A stretch of DNA of 64,000 nt from Chryseolinea lacunae (GCF_016735595.1 NZ_JAERRB010000005.1:496001-560000), one strand, 5' to 3'; positions 48,237-58,372 are shown, counted from the first letter of the stretch. Notes: a model not told the origin generated them from the letters alone. Translations and numbers: made by a program.

Positions 48237-51029
48237 TTATCGGCTTGTCTTTTGCAGTATTGTGCGAAGCGAATTGAGATTTTTCGTTTTGATGATCTTG
48301 CTGCTGGCCATTTCCAAACGCTGCTGATTATCGTTTAACAAATCGATCAGTGTTTGAATGGTGTGGTCCTGAGGCGCGGCAATATTTTCGATGAGGAATT
48401 TTATGTCGGTAAGATATTTTTGCACAACGGGTGCGCGGAACAGGCGGATGTTATAGGAAATGGTAACTGAAAAACCATAGTGCATTTCCATAACCTTCAC
48501 CCACAGATCTGTCTTCACCAGGTTGAAACCATTTTCAAGCGCGCAAACTTCCACACCCGACAGATTTCTTCCTTGGTGGCCCACCGTCAACGCATTGCCT
48601 TTGTCGTAGGTAAACCCCACATCAAAAATAACATTGCGGCTTCTGTCCAGGGGCAAATCAAGATCTTCGACAAGCTGGTTGAACGGGTAGATCTGGTGAT
48701 CCAACACTTCCAGTACGTGTCTTTTCACGTCCTGAAAAAAATCGTGAAAAGTTCTATTTGGGTCGATCACCGTCCGGATCGGAATGGTGTTGATGTAGTT
48801 TCCAATCTGGTTTTCCAATTGATGATGCTCACGGCCCGCCACCGGAAAGCCGATGGTGACATGATTTTGCCGGGCGTGTTTTGCGAGCACAATGTTTAGT
48901 GCCGCCACAAATGCCATGAAGGGCGTGGCACCGATTCGCTGACAGTGTTGCTCCAGCCCACGTTTTGTTTCGCCGTCGATGGACACGGCCAGGGTTTCGC
49001 TCTCATAGGTTCGCACGGCCGGTCGGGCAAAATCCAACGGAAGGTCTACCGTGGTCGGCTTTCCCTTGAGCTCGTTCAGCCAAAACTGTTTGTGCCTGTT
49101 CACCCCTTCGCTGCCATCGGCCAGCTGACGGTTTTGCCAATGCGCATACTCTTTATATTGTATGGTCAACGGCTGCAACGGGTCGGCTTGGTCCTTGGCA
49201 AATGCTTCATAGAGCGCCAGCACTTCGTCGATCAGAATCTCCATCGACCAAGCATCGCTGATGATGTGGTGGGTAACAAAGAGAAACTTGAAGCTGTCGT
49301 CGGTCAGCCGGAGGAGTGTTGCTTTGAACAACGGCCCCGTCTCCAGGTCGAATATCGTGTTAGACTCCTGCGTGATAATGTTCAACGCCAAGGCCTCGTT
49401 CGCTGCCTCGGCGCGAAGGTCGCGGAAGGCAACGCCGTGCACGGGCGCGTGAAAGGGATGTATGAATTGGCGGGGGCCGTTGTCGGCCGCCAAAAATGTG
49501 GTTCTCAAAATTTCGTGTCGCTGCACCACGCGTTCTATGGCTTTGCAAAACGCTGCCACTTGCAACGGGCCGTCAAACTGAAAGGCATAGGGCACATTGT
49601 ATAGCGCCTTGTTGTCGGTTTCATACATGATCCACACGCGCTTTTGCGAGTTGGATAGTTCATAGCCGTCGGCGTGGGGCAGCAAAGGAATTCCCCGGTT
49701 CGAAACCGCTGGCGCTTCCTTTTTGCCGGTAGTGTTTTCGCGATCCGATTCTATGATCTCAATATTCCTGTCGCGCAGATATCGCCCCTGTGTCCGTGTT
49801 CTCAGGATCAGTTGCCGTTCGGGATTGAGTGGATTTTGTACCCAGTCGCCATCGCTTGTGGAAGATTCATCGGCGTAGTCAGCGCCCTTGAACGGCGTGA
49901 TGACATAGAGCTCGCCAATTTCTCCGATGCGACAAAGTTTGTTGTTGTTGATGACGGCCACAAACGTGTTGTCGATGGCCTTGCCTGCATGCACCGCCTG
50001 ATGTGGAGGACCTGACACTTCGCGAACGTGGTGGTATGTGCGCGGAAGCGTGGTGCCCGCCGGACCAAACATGTTTATCAACGCCACGTTGCTTACCTGT
50101 GCACGCCACGCCAACACGTCTTCGTTGTTGAGCGTTTCGCCGGCCATCACGATGTGTCTGAGCGAATCAAAACCTGGTGCCTGCGTTTCATCGCGGTTGT
50201 GCCATGCGCTGGTCAGCGCTCTGAAAAAAGATGGCGCGCAATGCAGCAGTGTGATCTGCTGCGCTACCAGCCACGTAGAGAATTTCTGAATATCGTTACT
50301 TGCCGTCGCATCGGGAATGCAGAGTGTGGCCCCGGCAAACAACGGCAACAGCATGTCGCGCAAAGACGAATCAAAGTTTCCGTGAGCCACATAGGCCATG
50401 CGGGCGTCGGCATTCACTTGCAGCGTTGTGGCTTCCCATTGCAGCACGTGGTCGAGGCTTTCATAACTTTCCAGCGTCAATTTGCCCTGGCCGCCTTGCC
50501 ACGATCCATGCGGCAAATAACCCGCCATGCTAAAGGCCTGACCTCCGCGTTCACGCGCCGTCTGCCACGACAGCAGGTCGCACGGCGCGAAACCGGCCGC
50601 GTCACAACGAAAGCTACTTACCTCGCCGTTCTTCACCACAAGCATAATTGCTCCAACGCGCATCCGAAACGACGGGCGCATCATGACTTCATCGGCCGTT
50701 TGCTCGTCGGCGATGATGATCTCGCACGGACTCTGTTCAAAGGTTTTATTCTGCCTGCGCGAATGCGCGTCCATGTCAATGGGTGCATACACGGCGCCGA
50801 CGTTGAGAATGGCCAACGCGGCAGTCAGGTGATCTGCGCCCGGCAACATGGCCACGGCCACGATTGTGCCACGGCGCACAGCCAGTGTTTGCAACGCGTT
50901 GTTCAGGCGCATAGCATTTGCATGCAGCGTCTCGTAAGTGACCCTGATTTGGCCAGCGTCTACCGCCACCCGGTTCGGGTAGGCGGCGACGTGACCTTCA
51001 AACACCCCAAGAAAAACTGATGAATTCAT
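48237..51029 (-). CDS. Degenerate A domain fused directly to a C domain, no carrier
   Basis: This 930-residue protein looks like an A-T-C subunit that has lost its middle. Residues 1-430 align along their length with the DxRH A domains (FDSSLRDMLLPLFAGATLCIP at 219, INMFGPAGTT at 318), but the A3 phosphate-binding loop YTSGSTGNPK is replaced by HGSWQGGQGK (174-183). Everything after the A8 region, including the A10 lysine and the whole carrier domain, is missing. The sequence passes through a short linker into a C domain starting at YELSNSQKRVW (about 456) with HHIISDA at 587-593; both His and the Asp are kept, but Gly is Ala. It cannot activate or carry a residue, yet the reading frame is open. 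Its likely job is to provide the condensation activity missing from the previous subunit. Ends ILQKTSR. Confidence 0.9.
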   Translation of the reverse strand: MNSSVFLGVFEGHVAAYPNRVAVDAGQIRVTYETLHANAMRLNNALQTLAVRRGTIVAVAMLPGADHLTAALAILNVGAVYAPIDMDAHSRRQNKTFEQSPCEIIIADEQTADEVMMRPSFRMRVGAIMLVVKNGEVSSFRCDAAGFAPCDLLSWQTARERGGQAFSMAGYLPHGSWQGGQGKLTLESYESLDHVLQWEATTLQVNADARMAYVAHGNFDSSLRDMLLPLFAGATLCIPDATASNDIQKFSTWLVAQQITLLHCAPSFFRALTSAWHNRDETQAPGFDSLRHIVMAGETLNNEDVLAWRAQVSNVALINMFGPAGTTLPRTYHHVREVSGPPHQAVHAGKAIDNTFVAVINNNKLCRIGEIGELYVITPFKGADYADESSTSDGDWVQNPLNPERQLILRTRTQGRYLRDRNIEIIESDRENTTGKKEAPAVSNRGIPLLPHADGYELSNSQKRVWIMYETDNKALYNVPYAFQFDGPLQVAAFCKAIERVVQRHEILRTTFLAADNGPRQFIHPFHAPVHGVAFRDLRAEAANEALALNIITQESNTIFDLETGPLFKATLLRLTDDSFKFLFVTHHIISDAWSMEILIDEVLALYEAFAKDQADPLQPLTIQYKEYAHWQNRQLADGSEGVNRHKQFWLNELKGKPTTVDLPLDFARPAVRTYESETLAVSIDGETKRGLEQHCQRIGATPFMAFVAALNIVLAKHARQNHVTIGFPVAGREHHQLENQIGNYINTIPIRTVIDPNRTFHDFFQDVKRHVLEVLDHQIYPFNQLVEDLDLPLDRSRNVIFDVGFTYDKGNALTVGHQGRNLSGVEVCALENGFNLVKTDLWVKVMEMHYGFSVTISYNIRLFRAPVVQKYLTDIKFLIENIAAPQDHTIQTLIDLLNDNQQRLEMASSKIIKTKNLNSLRTILQKTSR

Positions 51030-51101
51030 ACTAACCCTGAAAAAGAAAATTACCCGCTATTATTTACTGCCCCGATATTGTCGGTGCCGATGTCTTCTTG
51101 T

Positions 51102-54100
51102 CTATATGCTTAACATGGCCTGCCTAAATTGCAGCGCCTCTTCCTCTTCCTCCGCCGACGAAATCAATTGAATTTCCGATAGCGGCACGTCGCCGTTGTG
51201 CAGCACGGTTTGAATAATTTGCACCAGGTTCTCTTTGATGGCATCTGCCGACGCATCGCTAAAAAGTTGGGCATCGTATTCTATTTCTATTGTGCTGGCC
51301 TGATCGGCATTCACCATGAGATCGAACGTCAGGTCAACTTTATGATAGTTCCCTTTCACCGCGCTTCGATAGGCTTCAATGCGGATGCCGTCTGTGCTCT
51401 GGTCGACAAACGACGGCAACGACTGGCACTGCACCAGCACATCGAACAGCGGTTGAAGATGGTCTGCTCCGGTGGCGCGCACATCGTCTCTAATGAAGCG
51501 GTCGGGATAGAGCTGATGTTGGTAGGCACCGAGCACCCCGTCTTTCACTCTGTTGAGAACACTTGAAAACGTTTCGGTCTCATCGATGCGTGTTCTCAGC
51601 GGGATGATGTTGACAAAATTGCCAACCACATTTTCCAGGTCGGCGTGGTCGCGGCCAACCACCGGTGTGCCCGTCACCAGATCTTTTCGTCCGGTGTAGC
51701 GGTGCAGCAGCACATTGACGCATGTGAGAAACACACTAAAGACAGTGGTGTCGTGTCGTTCGCCGAGCGCAACCAAACCGCGGTGGATGGAGGTGTTCAG
51801 TGTGGCAAACAACGCCTTCACGTTCCATGCAGCATTTGCTTTTCGCTCATAGTCTGTTGCAAGATCCACCAACGCCAACTCGCCGGCGAGCATGTTTGAC
51901 CAATAGCTTTTATAGCGATTGGCGCGCTCGCCCGAAACCGACTCTTCCAGCCAGGCAACATAGTCTTTGTAGTGCACCTTTAGCGGCGCCAGCGATGTTG
52001 CCGATCCGTCGAAAATGTTTTTGTAGAGCTTCAGAAAATCGCCCACCATGACGCCCGTCGACCAGGCATCGCTGATCATCAAATGCGTGGTGAACGTCAC
52101 AAAATATTTGTTGGGACACAACTTGATCGCGGCAACGCTGAGGAGCGGTCCGTTCTCCAGATCAAACTCCTGTCGCGACTCCACTTCAAAATATTGCGCC
52201 ATGATGGCCTGGTGATCCTGGCTATTGAAGCTTTCATCCAGATACTTCATAGCATAGTGGATGTTGCCGTTCACCTTTTGTTGCATCTCGCCCGAAACCG
52301 TGTGAAAGGTTGTGCGCAACGCTTCGTGTCGTTGCACCAGCTGGTCGAGTGCTTTCCGGAGCACGTCTTTGTCGAGGCTGTCGAGCCACACAAACGCCGT
52401 GGTGATTTTGTCGGGAATGTTTTCGCCGCGTGCCAGCAGGGTGGCAATGTCTTTTTGCACAAACGACAAAGGATAATAGGCTTGCCGTTCAATGGGCACT
52501 ATGGGTTTGTATTTGGAAAGGCCGCGGTCGGTCAGCAACACGGCCAGTTTTTTAATGGTCGGGTTGTCAAAAATATCGCGGAGCGAAACATCGATGGAAA
52601 ATTGTTTGCTGATGCGGAACAACACGCGCGTAACGCTCAGGCTGTGGCCACCCAGTTCGTAGAACGAATTGTTGACGCCTACTTTTTTAAGGTTCAGCAC
52701 GTCGGCCCAGATCTGCGAAAGCTTTTCCTCCAGCGGATTGTTTGGTGCCTCATACGACAATTGATCGTACAAAAGATCTTCGGGTTGCGGCAATGCCTTG
52801 CGATCGATCTTGCCATTCAAATTCAACGGAAACTCATCCAGGTGAATGTAGTATGACGGGAACATGTATTCGGGAAGGTAGTCTTTCAGAAAGGCATGCA
52901 GTTTTCCATGGTCAACGAAGGCGTTCGAAATGTAGTAGCATGTCAACACATAGTCGCCGTCCGATCTTCGGACGGGCAACACCACCACCTGGTTCACGTT
53001 TGGATAGTTCAGGATAGCGCGTTCCACGTCAGACAGTTCCACGCGATTTCCCCTGATCTTCACCTGGCTGTCTTGCCGGCCCGCAAACACAATGGTTCCG
53101 TCTTCGAGGCATCGTCCCAAATCGCCGGTGCGATATACGATGTCTTCATATTCGTTGTGCAGCGGGTTTTGAATAAACTTGTCCTGCGTCATAGCAGGTT
53201 CGCGGTAGTAGCCCTTCGAGCGAAAAGGCGTTTTTACATGAATTTCACCAATGGCGTTGGGGTTGCACAACAGACCATCGTCGATGATTAATATCGCTGC
53301 ATTGGGAAGGGGTTTGCCAAGCGGAATAATTTCGTTGGTTTGATATACTTTATCATGAATGCGATTGCAGATTTTCGCCAGCGTCGTTTCCGAAGGGCCA
53401 TACAAATTGGCGAGCGATGCTTTGTTGCCCCCAATGGTGCGCCAGTCGGCAAGGTCTTTTCCAAACAGCGCCTCTCCTGCAAACAAAATGTTTTGAAAAT
53501 GCTGAACGTGTTTTGCCAGATCGGTGTCGTGCAAAATCTCCTTCATCAACAAGCGAAAGATGGAAGGAATAGGGTGAATTAGCGTGATGCGTTTTTCGCC
53601 GATCCATTGCAGCAGTTTTATCGGCTGCGATTTTATTTCGGCTTCCGGAATGCAGAGCGTTCCGCCGGCCAGCAGTGGCGCAAACATTTCGCGCAAACTC
53701 AGATCGAACGACATGCGCGCCAGCACACAACCCCGCGTGCTAGAGTCCAACTGAAACTCGCCCACTTCCCAGTGCACAAAATGACTCAGGCTTTTATGAT
53801 AGCCTTCAATCATCTTGGGGTTGCCCGTAGAGCCGGACGTGTTCACCAGATACATGCTGTCTTCGCCGTCTACCACCACATCGACTGCCGTGTCCGGATA
53901 GCGGTTTTCGTCCGTCACTCGAAAGTCATCGCCTTCGCGGGTCAGTGCCGTAAACAACGTTCCTTCTTCCGACACCACAATGACACGCTTCACAAATGCG
54001 CTCGTGAAAGCAAGTTCATGCAGCAGCACCAGCAGTTTGTCGCGATAGACTTCGTCGGTCACGATAACACCAGGTTTGACATGGTTCAGGATGTACTCCA

Positions 54101-54377
54101 TTCGTTTGATGGGATACTCCACATCGAGGGCCATGTACATTCCACCGGCCTTATTAACACCCAGAATAGTGGTCACAAAGGGGATGCTGCAATTCATAAA
54201 AACGCCAACGCCTTCGCCTTTTTTAACACCTTCTTTCACCAGGCAATTTGCCATGCGATTTGCGTCGCCTGTGAGGCGGCCATAGGTTAATTGACCCTTG
54301 GGATCTTCTATGGCAATGGCGCCGGGGCGTTGTGCCGCCACCTGATCGAGTACCGAAAATAAAACTTTCTTATCCAT
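51102..54377 (-). CDS. NRPS subunit A-T-C with defective C motif
   Basis: This 1091-residue A-T-C subunit has an A domain at 1-530 with TSGSTGNPK at 180-188 and SFDLSLRE; the code read by eye is DLRHLALLAK, the same unassigned DxRH family as its neighbours. The carrier domain carries GGHSL around 576-580. The C domain (about 630-1065) is aberrant: in place of HHxxxDG it reads HLMISDA, so the second, catalytic His is Leu, and the start of the domain (YPLSFVQKDIA) also departs from the usual SxAQxRLW. It is therefore probably not a working condensation catalyst. The protein ends QAMLSI and lacks the acidic-Phe tail of its relatives. The next gene supplies an A-remnant fused to a C domain that could take over the lost condensation step. 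Confidence 0.93.
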   Translation of the reverse strand: MDKKVLFSVLDQVAAQRPGAIAIEDPKGQLTYGRLTGDANRMANCLVKEGVKKGEGVGVFMNCSIPFVTTILGVNKAGGMYMALDVEYPIKRMEYILNHVKPGVIVTDEVYRDKLLVLLHELAFTSAFVKRVIVVSEEGTLFTALTREGDDFRVTDENRYPDTAVDVVVDGEDSMYLVNTSGSTGNPKMIEGYHKSLSHFVHWEVGEFQLDSSTRGCVLARMSFDLSLREMFAPLLAGGTLCIPEAEIKSQPIKLLQWIGEKRITLIHPIPSIFRLLMKEILHDTDLAKHVQHFQNILFAGEALFGKDLADWRTIGGNKASLANLYGPSETTLAKICNRIHDKVYQTNEIIPLGKPLPNAAILIIDDGLLCNPNAIGEIHVKTPFRSKGYYREPAMTQDKFIQNPLHNEYEDIVYRTGDLGRCLEDGTIVFAGRQDSQVKIRGNRVELSDVERAILNYPNVNQVVVLPVRRSDGDYVLTCYYISNAFVDHGKLHAFLKDYLPEYMFPSYYIHLDEFPLNLNGKIDRKALPQPEDLLYDQLSYEAPNNPLEEKLSQIWADVLNLKKVGVNNSFYELGGHSLSVTRVLFRISKQFSIDVSLRDIFDNPTIKKLAVLLTDRGLSKYKPIVPIERQAYYPLSFVQKDIATLLARGENIPDKITTAFVWLDSLDKDVLRKALDQLVQRHEALRTTFHTVSGEMQQKVNGNIHYAMKYLDESFNSQDHQAIMAQYFEVESRQEFDLENGPLLSVAAIKLCPNKYFVTFTTHLMISDAWSTGVMVGDFLKLYKNIFDGSATSLAPLKVHYKDYVAWLEESVSGERANRYKSYWSNMLAGELALVDLATDYERKANAAWNVKALFATLNTSIHRGLVALGERHDTTVFSVFLTCVNVLLHRYTGRKDLVTGTPVVGRDHADLENVVGNFVNIIPLRTRIDETETFSSVLNRVKDGVLGAYQHQLYPDRFIRDDVRATGADHLQPLFDVLVQCQSLPSFVDQSTDGIRIEAYRSAVKGNYHKVDLTFDLMVNADQASTIEIEYDAQLFSDASADAIKENLVQIIQTVLHNGDVPLSEIQLISSAEEEEEALQFRQAMLSI

Positions 54378-54427
54378 TTAGAATTCGATTATGTCGTTTT
54401 GATGAATGTGTTGGAAACTGTGGTGCA

Positions 54428-56362
54428 TCAGTTCACATAAATGCCATCGAGCGGCCAGCGCTTGTAGTCGTTTTTCCAAATGCGACTAAGATCTTTTTCA
54501 AGAAGCGAGAAAATGCTCGATTCGCGTTCCATGTTTTTTCGAACCATCACCTTCTCCCTGTGAAAGGTTCTCGTGGCTTCGTCAAACGGCAGGCTTCCGA
54601 AATCATAAAACCGTATGGCACCGTCAACATCGCGTACACAAACAACCTTGTTCTTGTTGTAGATGTTGGGCGACCACGGTATGTCGATGATGCCCAGTTC
54701 GATGGCCTTCACGGCGCCCACGGCAATCTGTCCGTTGCCCAGGTCGCGGATGGCATTCATGATTTGTGTGACCTCGCGGCGGATCAGATTTTTTTCGACT
54801 TCAACTTTGTGTTGGTCAATGTTGAATGTTTTGGCCAGCGCGGCGGCTTTCTTCGAGAGGTGAAGCGACCGGGCGTTGTCGAACCGGTCGGGAATTTTGA
54901 TGGCTTCCACGGCGGTCTTTATCATCACCTTTGTTGCACCGGCAAGCGTTGCCGTGATAGACGAATTGAAAATCAACTCTTCGGCCTTTGCTTGTTCGGA
55001 AGGAAAGGCCGCCATAAACTGGTGATAGACCGTTGTGACTTTGCAGCCATAGAACCGGTGTTGCCCGAGATATTTGTTTACCTGTTCTTCCAGCACGTGC
55101 ACTGCGGCAATGTCTTGTGCCCGGTTGCCTTGTTCGGCATAGCCGGTGGAAATGCTCTTGATGCCCTGTTGCGCACCCACCAACGCCTGTATGATGTTCA
55201 CCACAATGGCAATGGAGGGTTCGATGAGGGTGGCCGTGAGCACACCAAAGCATTCGCGGTTGATGAGCACGCCGTGCAACTCTTCGTATAGTGCACCCAG
55301 GCGATCAATGAACTGCCAGTTTTTTAGTGCCGTGGTCGGGCTCGTTAATTTGTCGTATGGCATCGTGTAGCAGATGAAGCCGCCCTCAAGCCCGGAGATG
55401 CCCGAGTTGAGGGCGATCTCGTAGGTGAAACGATGGTCGGGACCACCCGCGCGAAGTTGAAAGGGTTTCCTCACCGAGTTCACCAGCCGTCTCACTTCCT
55501 TGGTTCCATAAATTGGAATAGGAAATCCGTTCAGCTGCGAGGTCTTTCGTTCCCGGCTCAGCTCACAACCCAACTGTGCCTTGTCATACATTTTTGCACG
55601 CGACGCAGCATCAAGTTGAACCGAGCTCACGTCGCTGCCCTCGCTCTCCAGATACTTCAGTTTGGATATTTGTTGTTCGATGTCGGCCACACCGGTCCTC
55701 GGTTGAAAGAGGGGCGCCCGGCCTTCGATTTTATTTTTCCACAGCATTTTGTCAAGCGACTTCACATACCTTCCTGAATAGTTCAGCATCGACACATCGT
55801 TGCCTGTGGGCCATTCGCGCAACACTGCTTTTCGCTGAACGTCCATCTCTTCGCGTGTCAGCTTCCGGTTCATAATTCCTTCGTAGTCGAACGTGCGCTC
55901 ATAGTTGGTGATGCTGTCCTTTTCATTGATGGGACGCTTCGGAATGTCGTGGCGGTGAATATCTTTTTTGATATCGCTCAACACTTCCTGAAAGCCGATG
56001 GGCCGGGGGTAGACGTTGGTGAATCCCATGCCCAGAAATTTTTTCTTGATATGAAAATCGGACTCGCTCACCGACAGGCTGCCGCCCAGATACCAGAGCT
56101 TTGGCGAATTGTTCGACAGTCTGAACAGCGCCAGTTTGGCGGCAAAATCTTGCAGATACAATTCGGCGTGACCGTTTTTGTTCGAGATCATCATGATGTC
56201 GAAATGCGAAGCGAGTTCGAAGAAAAGTTCAGTGTCGTTTCGTATCCCGATGTTCTTGACCTGGAAGTCGGCTTCGCAAAACCCCAGTTCAAGTAGCCGT
56301 ATGCCCACCGAGTGGGCGTCGTCGCCTATGCCGCCAATAAGAAGCTTGTGTTTGTATGCCAT
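54428..56362 (-). CDS. Single-chain glutamate (methylaspartate) mutase, S and E subunits fused
   Basis: This 644-residue protein joins the two glutamate mutase subunits. Residues 1-140 are a cobalamin-binding domain with the base-off motif DxHxxG (Asp15, His17, Gly20) and YLGGSLSV at 91-98, as in MutS/GlmS. Residues from about 150 to the end match the catalytic E subunit: EGGF.CYTMPYDK near 326-338, LINRECFG at 366-373, STGYAEQGN at 405-413 and a later VTTVYHQFMAAFP. The family rearranges L-glutamate to L-threo-3-methylaspartate using adenosylcobalamin. In the actinomycete lipopeptide clusters I know of (friulimicin type) the two subunits are separate genes, so the fusion is notable. No MutL-like reactivase is seen in the window. 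The ATG at 56362 is preferred over a TTG three codons upstream. It probably supplies 3-methylaspartate to one of the Asp-type modules; this is inference. Confidence 0.92.
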   Translation of the reverse strand: MAYKHKLLIGGIGDDAHSVGIRLLELGFCEADFQVKNIGIRNDTELFFELASHFDIMMISNKNGHAELYLQDFAAKLALFRLSNNSPKLWYLGGSLSVSESDFHIKKKFLGMGFTNVYPRPIGFQEVLSDIKKDIHRHDIPKRPINEKDSITNYERTFDYEGIMNRKLTREEMDVQRKAVLREWPTGNDVSMLNYSGRYVKSLDKMLWKNKIEGRAPLFQPRTGVADIEQQISKLKYLESEGSDVSSVQLDAASRAKMYDKAQLGCELSRERKTSQLNGFPIPIYGTKEVRRLVNSVRKPFQLRAGGPDHRFTYEIALNSGISGLEGGFICYTMPYDKLTSPTTALKNWQFIDRLGALYEELHGVLINRECFGVLTATLIEPSIAIVVNIIQALVGAQQGIKSISTGYAEQGNRAQDIAAVHVLEEQVNKYLGQHRFYGCKVTTVYHQFMAAFPSEQAKAEELIFNSSITATLAGATKVMIKTAVEAIKIPDRFDNARSLHLSKKAAALAKTFNIDQHKVEVEKNLIRREVTQIMNAIRDLGNGQIAVGAVKAIELGIIDIPWSPNIYNKNKVVCVRDVDGAIRFYDFGSLPFDEATRTFHREKVMVRKNMERESSIFSLLEKDLSRIWKNDYKRWPLDGIYVN

Positions 56363-56434
56363 AAATAACAAATAGTCTATAGTCTGCTCTCCAATTTAGT
56401 AGCGTATCGATTCCGTATCCGCTATCGGGTGTTG

Positions 56435-58315
56435 TTATCCGTTGTAGTCGGGCATGTCAAACACTTCGAGGAAAATATTGAAGGTGAGCACCACCATGAG
56501 GATGTCGCTGTCGTAGGGAAGATTCAGTTTGAAATTGTCTTTCTGATATTTTTGCTTCAGTCGTTCGATGGTTTCACTATTGAAGTAGCCTTGTCGTTTG
56601 ATGCGCTCCGGCGACAGCATGTCGTGCACCCACTCGGTCTTATTTTTGAGAAGTTGATTGCTACCCGGGGCCACCCATGCAAATTTTTGACGATTGCTGA
56701 TTTCGAGCGGCAAAAATTTCTTTGCCAATTGCTTCAGGATATATTTTTCCACCAGGCCCTTAATTTTTACCTGGGGTGGTATGGTGCGCACAAAGTCGAT
56801 GACGGCGATGTCGAGAAACGGGTAGCGCCCTTCAACAGAATTTGCATAGTTCACACGGTCGGCATGGTCGGAGATCAGGTGATCCGACAAACGCAATTTC
56901 AAATCGAGATACGAGCGCTTGTGAAACGAATGACGTCCGTTCAAACGCTCCCGGTTGATCTCCAAACGGTCGAGACAACCGAACGACGGAAAGGCTTTGT
57001 TCACGCCCTGCGAATAGAGTGCCTGCGTGGTGTTTCTGAACTCGTGATAGTTGCTCTCGTAAAAGAAATTCGGATCACCCCAAAGCTTTTCACGAAGCTC
57101 GTCTTCCAGCATATCGTCGATCGACTTTTCGTCGGGCTTTATACGTCCCTGTGCGTCGAAGCGGTAGCCTACATAGCCTCCAAAAAATTCATCGGAACCT
57201 TCGCCCGACAAAATCACTTTCACATCGTGTTTTCTCACCGTTTCCGACAAGGCCAGCGAACAGGTATTGTAACTTTCTTTCAACGCCCCTTCGGAATAGT
57301 AGATCGCGTCTTTCAAACGGTCGGCCACATTGGCCCAGTCAAATTCAATTTCAGTGTGAAGCGAATTGAGGTGGGTGGCCATCATCCGTTGATACTTGCG
57401 CTCGTCGAGGTCGGCGTCTTCACGACTGGGATAGCCGATCGAAAAAGACTTGTACTGAAAATCAGGGTTAACCTTTTTCATGAGCGCGCCAACAAGCGAC
57501 GAGTCAAGACCACCACTGAGGTAGAATCCTACGGGAACATCGGCGTTCAGCCGATACTTAACCGACTGAAGCAACAACTCTTCAAGCTGTTCGATATAAT
57601 ATTCGTCGTTCTTAACTTCGGCATGGTTTGCTTCCTGCGGATAGTCAAGATCCCAATATTCATGTTTTGAAATAACACCGTCCTGAACTTTCAGGAAGTG
57701 ACCGGCCTTCAGATTTTCTACACCTTTAAAAAAAGTAGTCGGGCTCACAATCCCCGGGAAGGAAAAAATCTGATCGAGGGCGGTCAGGTTCACCTCGCGC
57801 CTCACGGCCGGATGCTTTAGTATGGCCTTGATCTCGGAAGCAAACACTACGCTGTTGTTCACCACCGTGTAGAACAACGGGCAGATACCAAAATGATCAC
57901 GAGCCAGAAATAATGCGCGGGCTTTCGAATCGTAGAGACAGAAGGCAAATTGTCCGTTGAGTTTGTCAATGAAACGGATGCCCTGGTCGGCATAGAGGTG
58001 AACGATCACTTCTACGTCGCAATTCGTTTTGAAGGTGTAGCCTTTGGCCACCAACTCCTTCCGAAGTTCCTTGTAGTTATAGATCTCACCGTTGCAGATC
58101 ATAACCACCGACTGGTCTTCGCTATAGAAAGGTTGCTGGCCATGGGCCAGGTCGATGATGCTCAATCGCTTGAACCCAAGACCAAGGTCGCCGTGAACAA
58201 TGTAGGACGAGTCGTCGGGCCCTCGGTGATTGATGGCATCGGCCATCGACTTCAGCGTTTCGGGCTGGACGGGCTGCGCACCGCTGATATTAAAAATTCC
58301 TGTAATTCCACACAT
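56435..58315 (-). CDS. asnB: Glutamine-hydrolysing asparagine synthetase
   Basis: This 626-residue protein begins Met-Cys-Gly-Ile, so Cys2 is the Ntn-type glutaminase nucleophile. The class II glutamine amidotransferase domain occupies about 1-200 (RGPDD at 31-35, CNGEIYN at 74-80), and the ATP-pyrophosphatase synthetase domain follows with the PP-loop SGGLDSS at 267-273 and EGSDEFFGGY further on. The family converts aspartate to asparagine using glutamine nitrogen and ATP. Length and motifs are normal for the family. It sits between NRPS genes with gaps of 86 and 72 bp, and two A domains in this window carry an Asn-type code, so dedicated Asn supply is the simplest role. Alternatively it could amidate a carboxyl of the product or a methyl-Asp-derived building block, because AsnB-like enzymes are also recruited for tailoring. 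Confidence 0.93.
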   Translation of the reverse strand: MCGITGIFNISGAQPVQPETLKSMADAINHRGPDDSSYIVHGDLGLGFKRLSIIDLAHGQQPFYSEDQSVVMICNGEIYNYKELRKELVAKGYTFKTNCDVEVIVHLYADQGIRFIDKLNGQFAFCLYDSKARALFLARDHFGICPLFYTVVNNSVVFASEIKAILKHPAVRREVNLTALDQIFSFPGIVSPTTFFKGVENLKAGHFLKVQDGVISKHEYWDLDYPQEANHAEVKNDEYYIEQLEELLLQSVKYRLNADVPVGFYLSGGLDSSLVGALMKKVNPDFQYKSFSIGYPSREDADLDERKYQRMMATHLNSLHTEIEFDWANVADRLKDAIYYSEGALKESYNTCSLALSETVRKHDVKVILSGEGSDEFFGGYVGYRFDAQGRIKPDEKSIDDMLEDELREKLWGDPNFFYESNYHEFRNTTQALYSQGVNKAFPSFGCLDRLEINRERLNGRHSFHKRSYLDLKLRLSDHLISDHADRVNYANSVEGRYPFLDIAVIDFVRTIPPQVKIKGLVEKYILKQLAKKFLPLEISNRQKFAWVAPGSNQLLKNKTEWVHDMLSPERIKRQGYFNSETIERLKQKYQKDNFKLNLPYDSDILMVVLTFNIFLEVFDMPDYNG

Positions 58316-58372
58316 ATAGAAGAAGTAAGTCGTTCAATGTAGTTCCTGATTCGGCTGTTGCCGGATGGGCAG

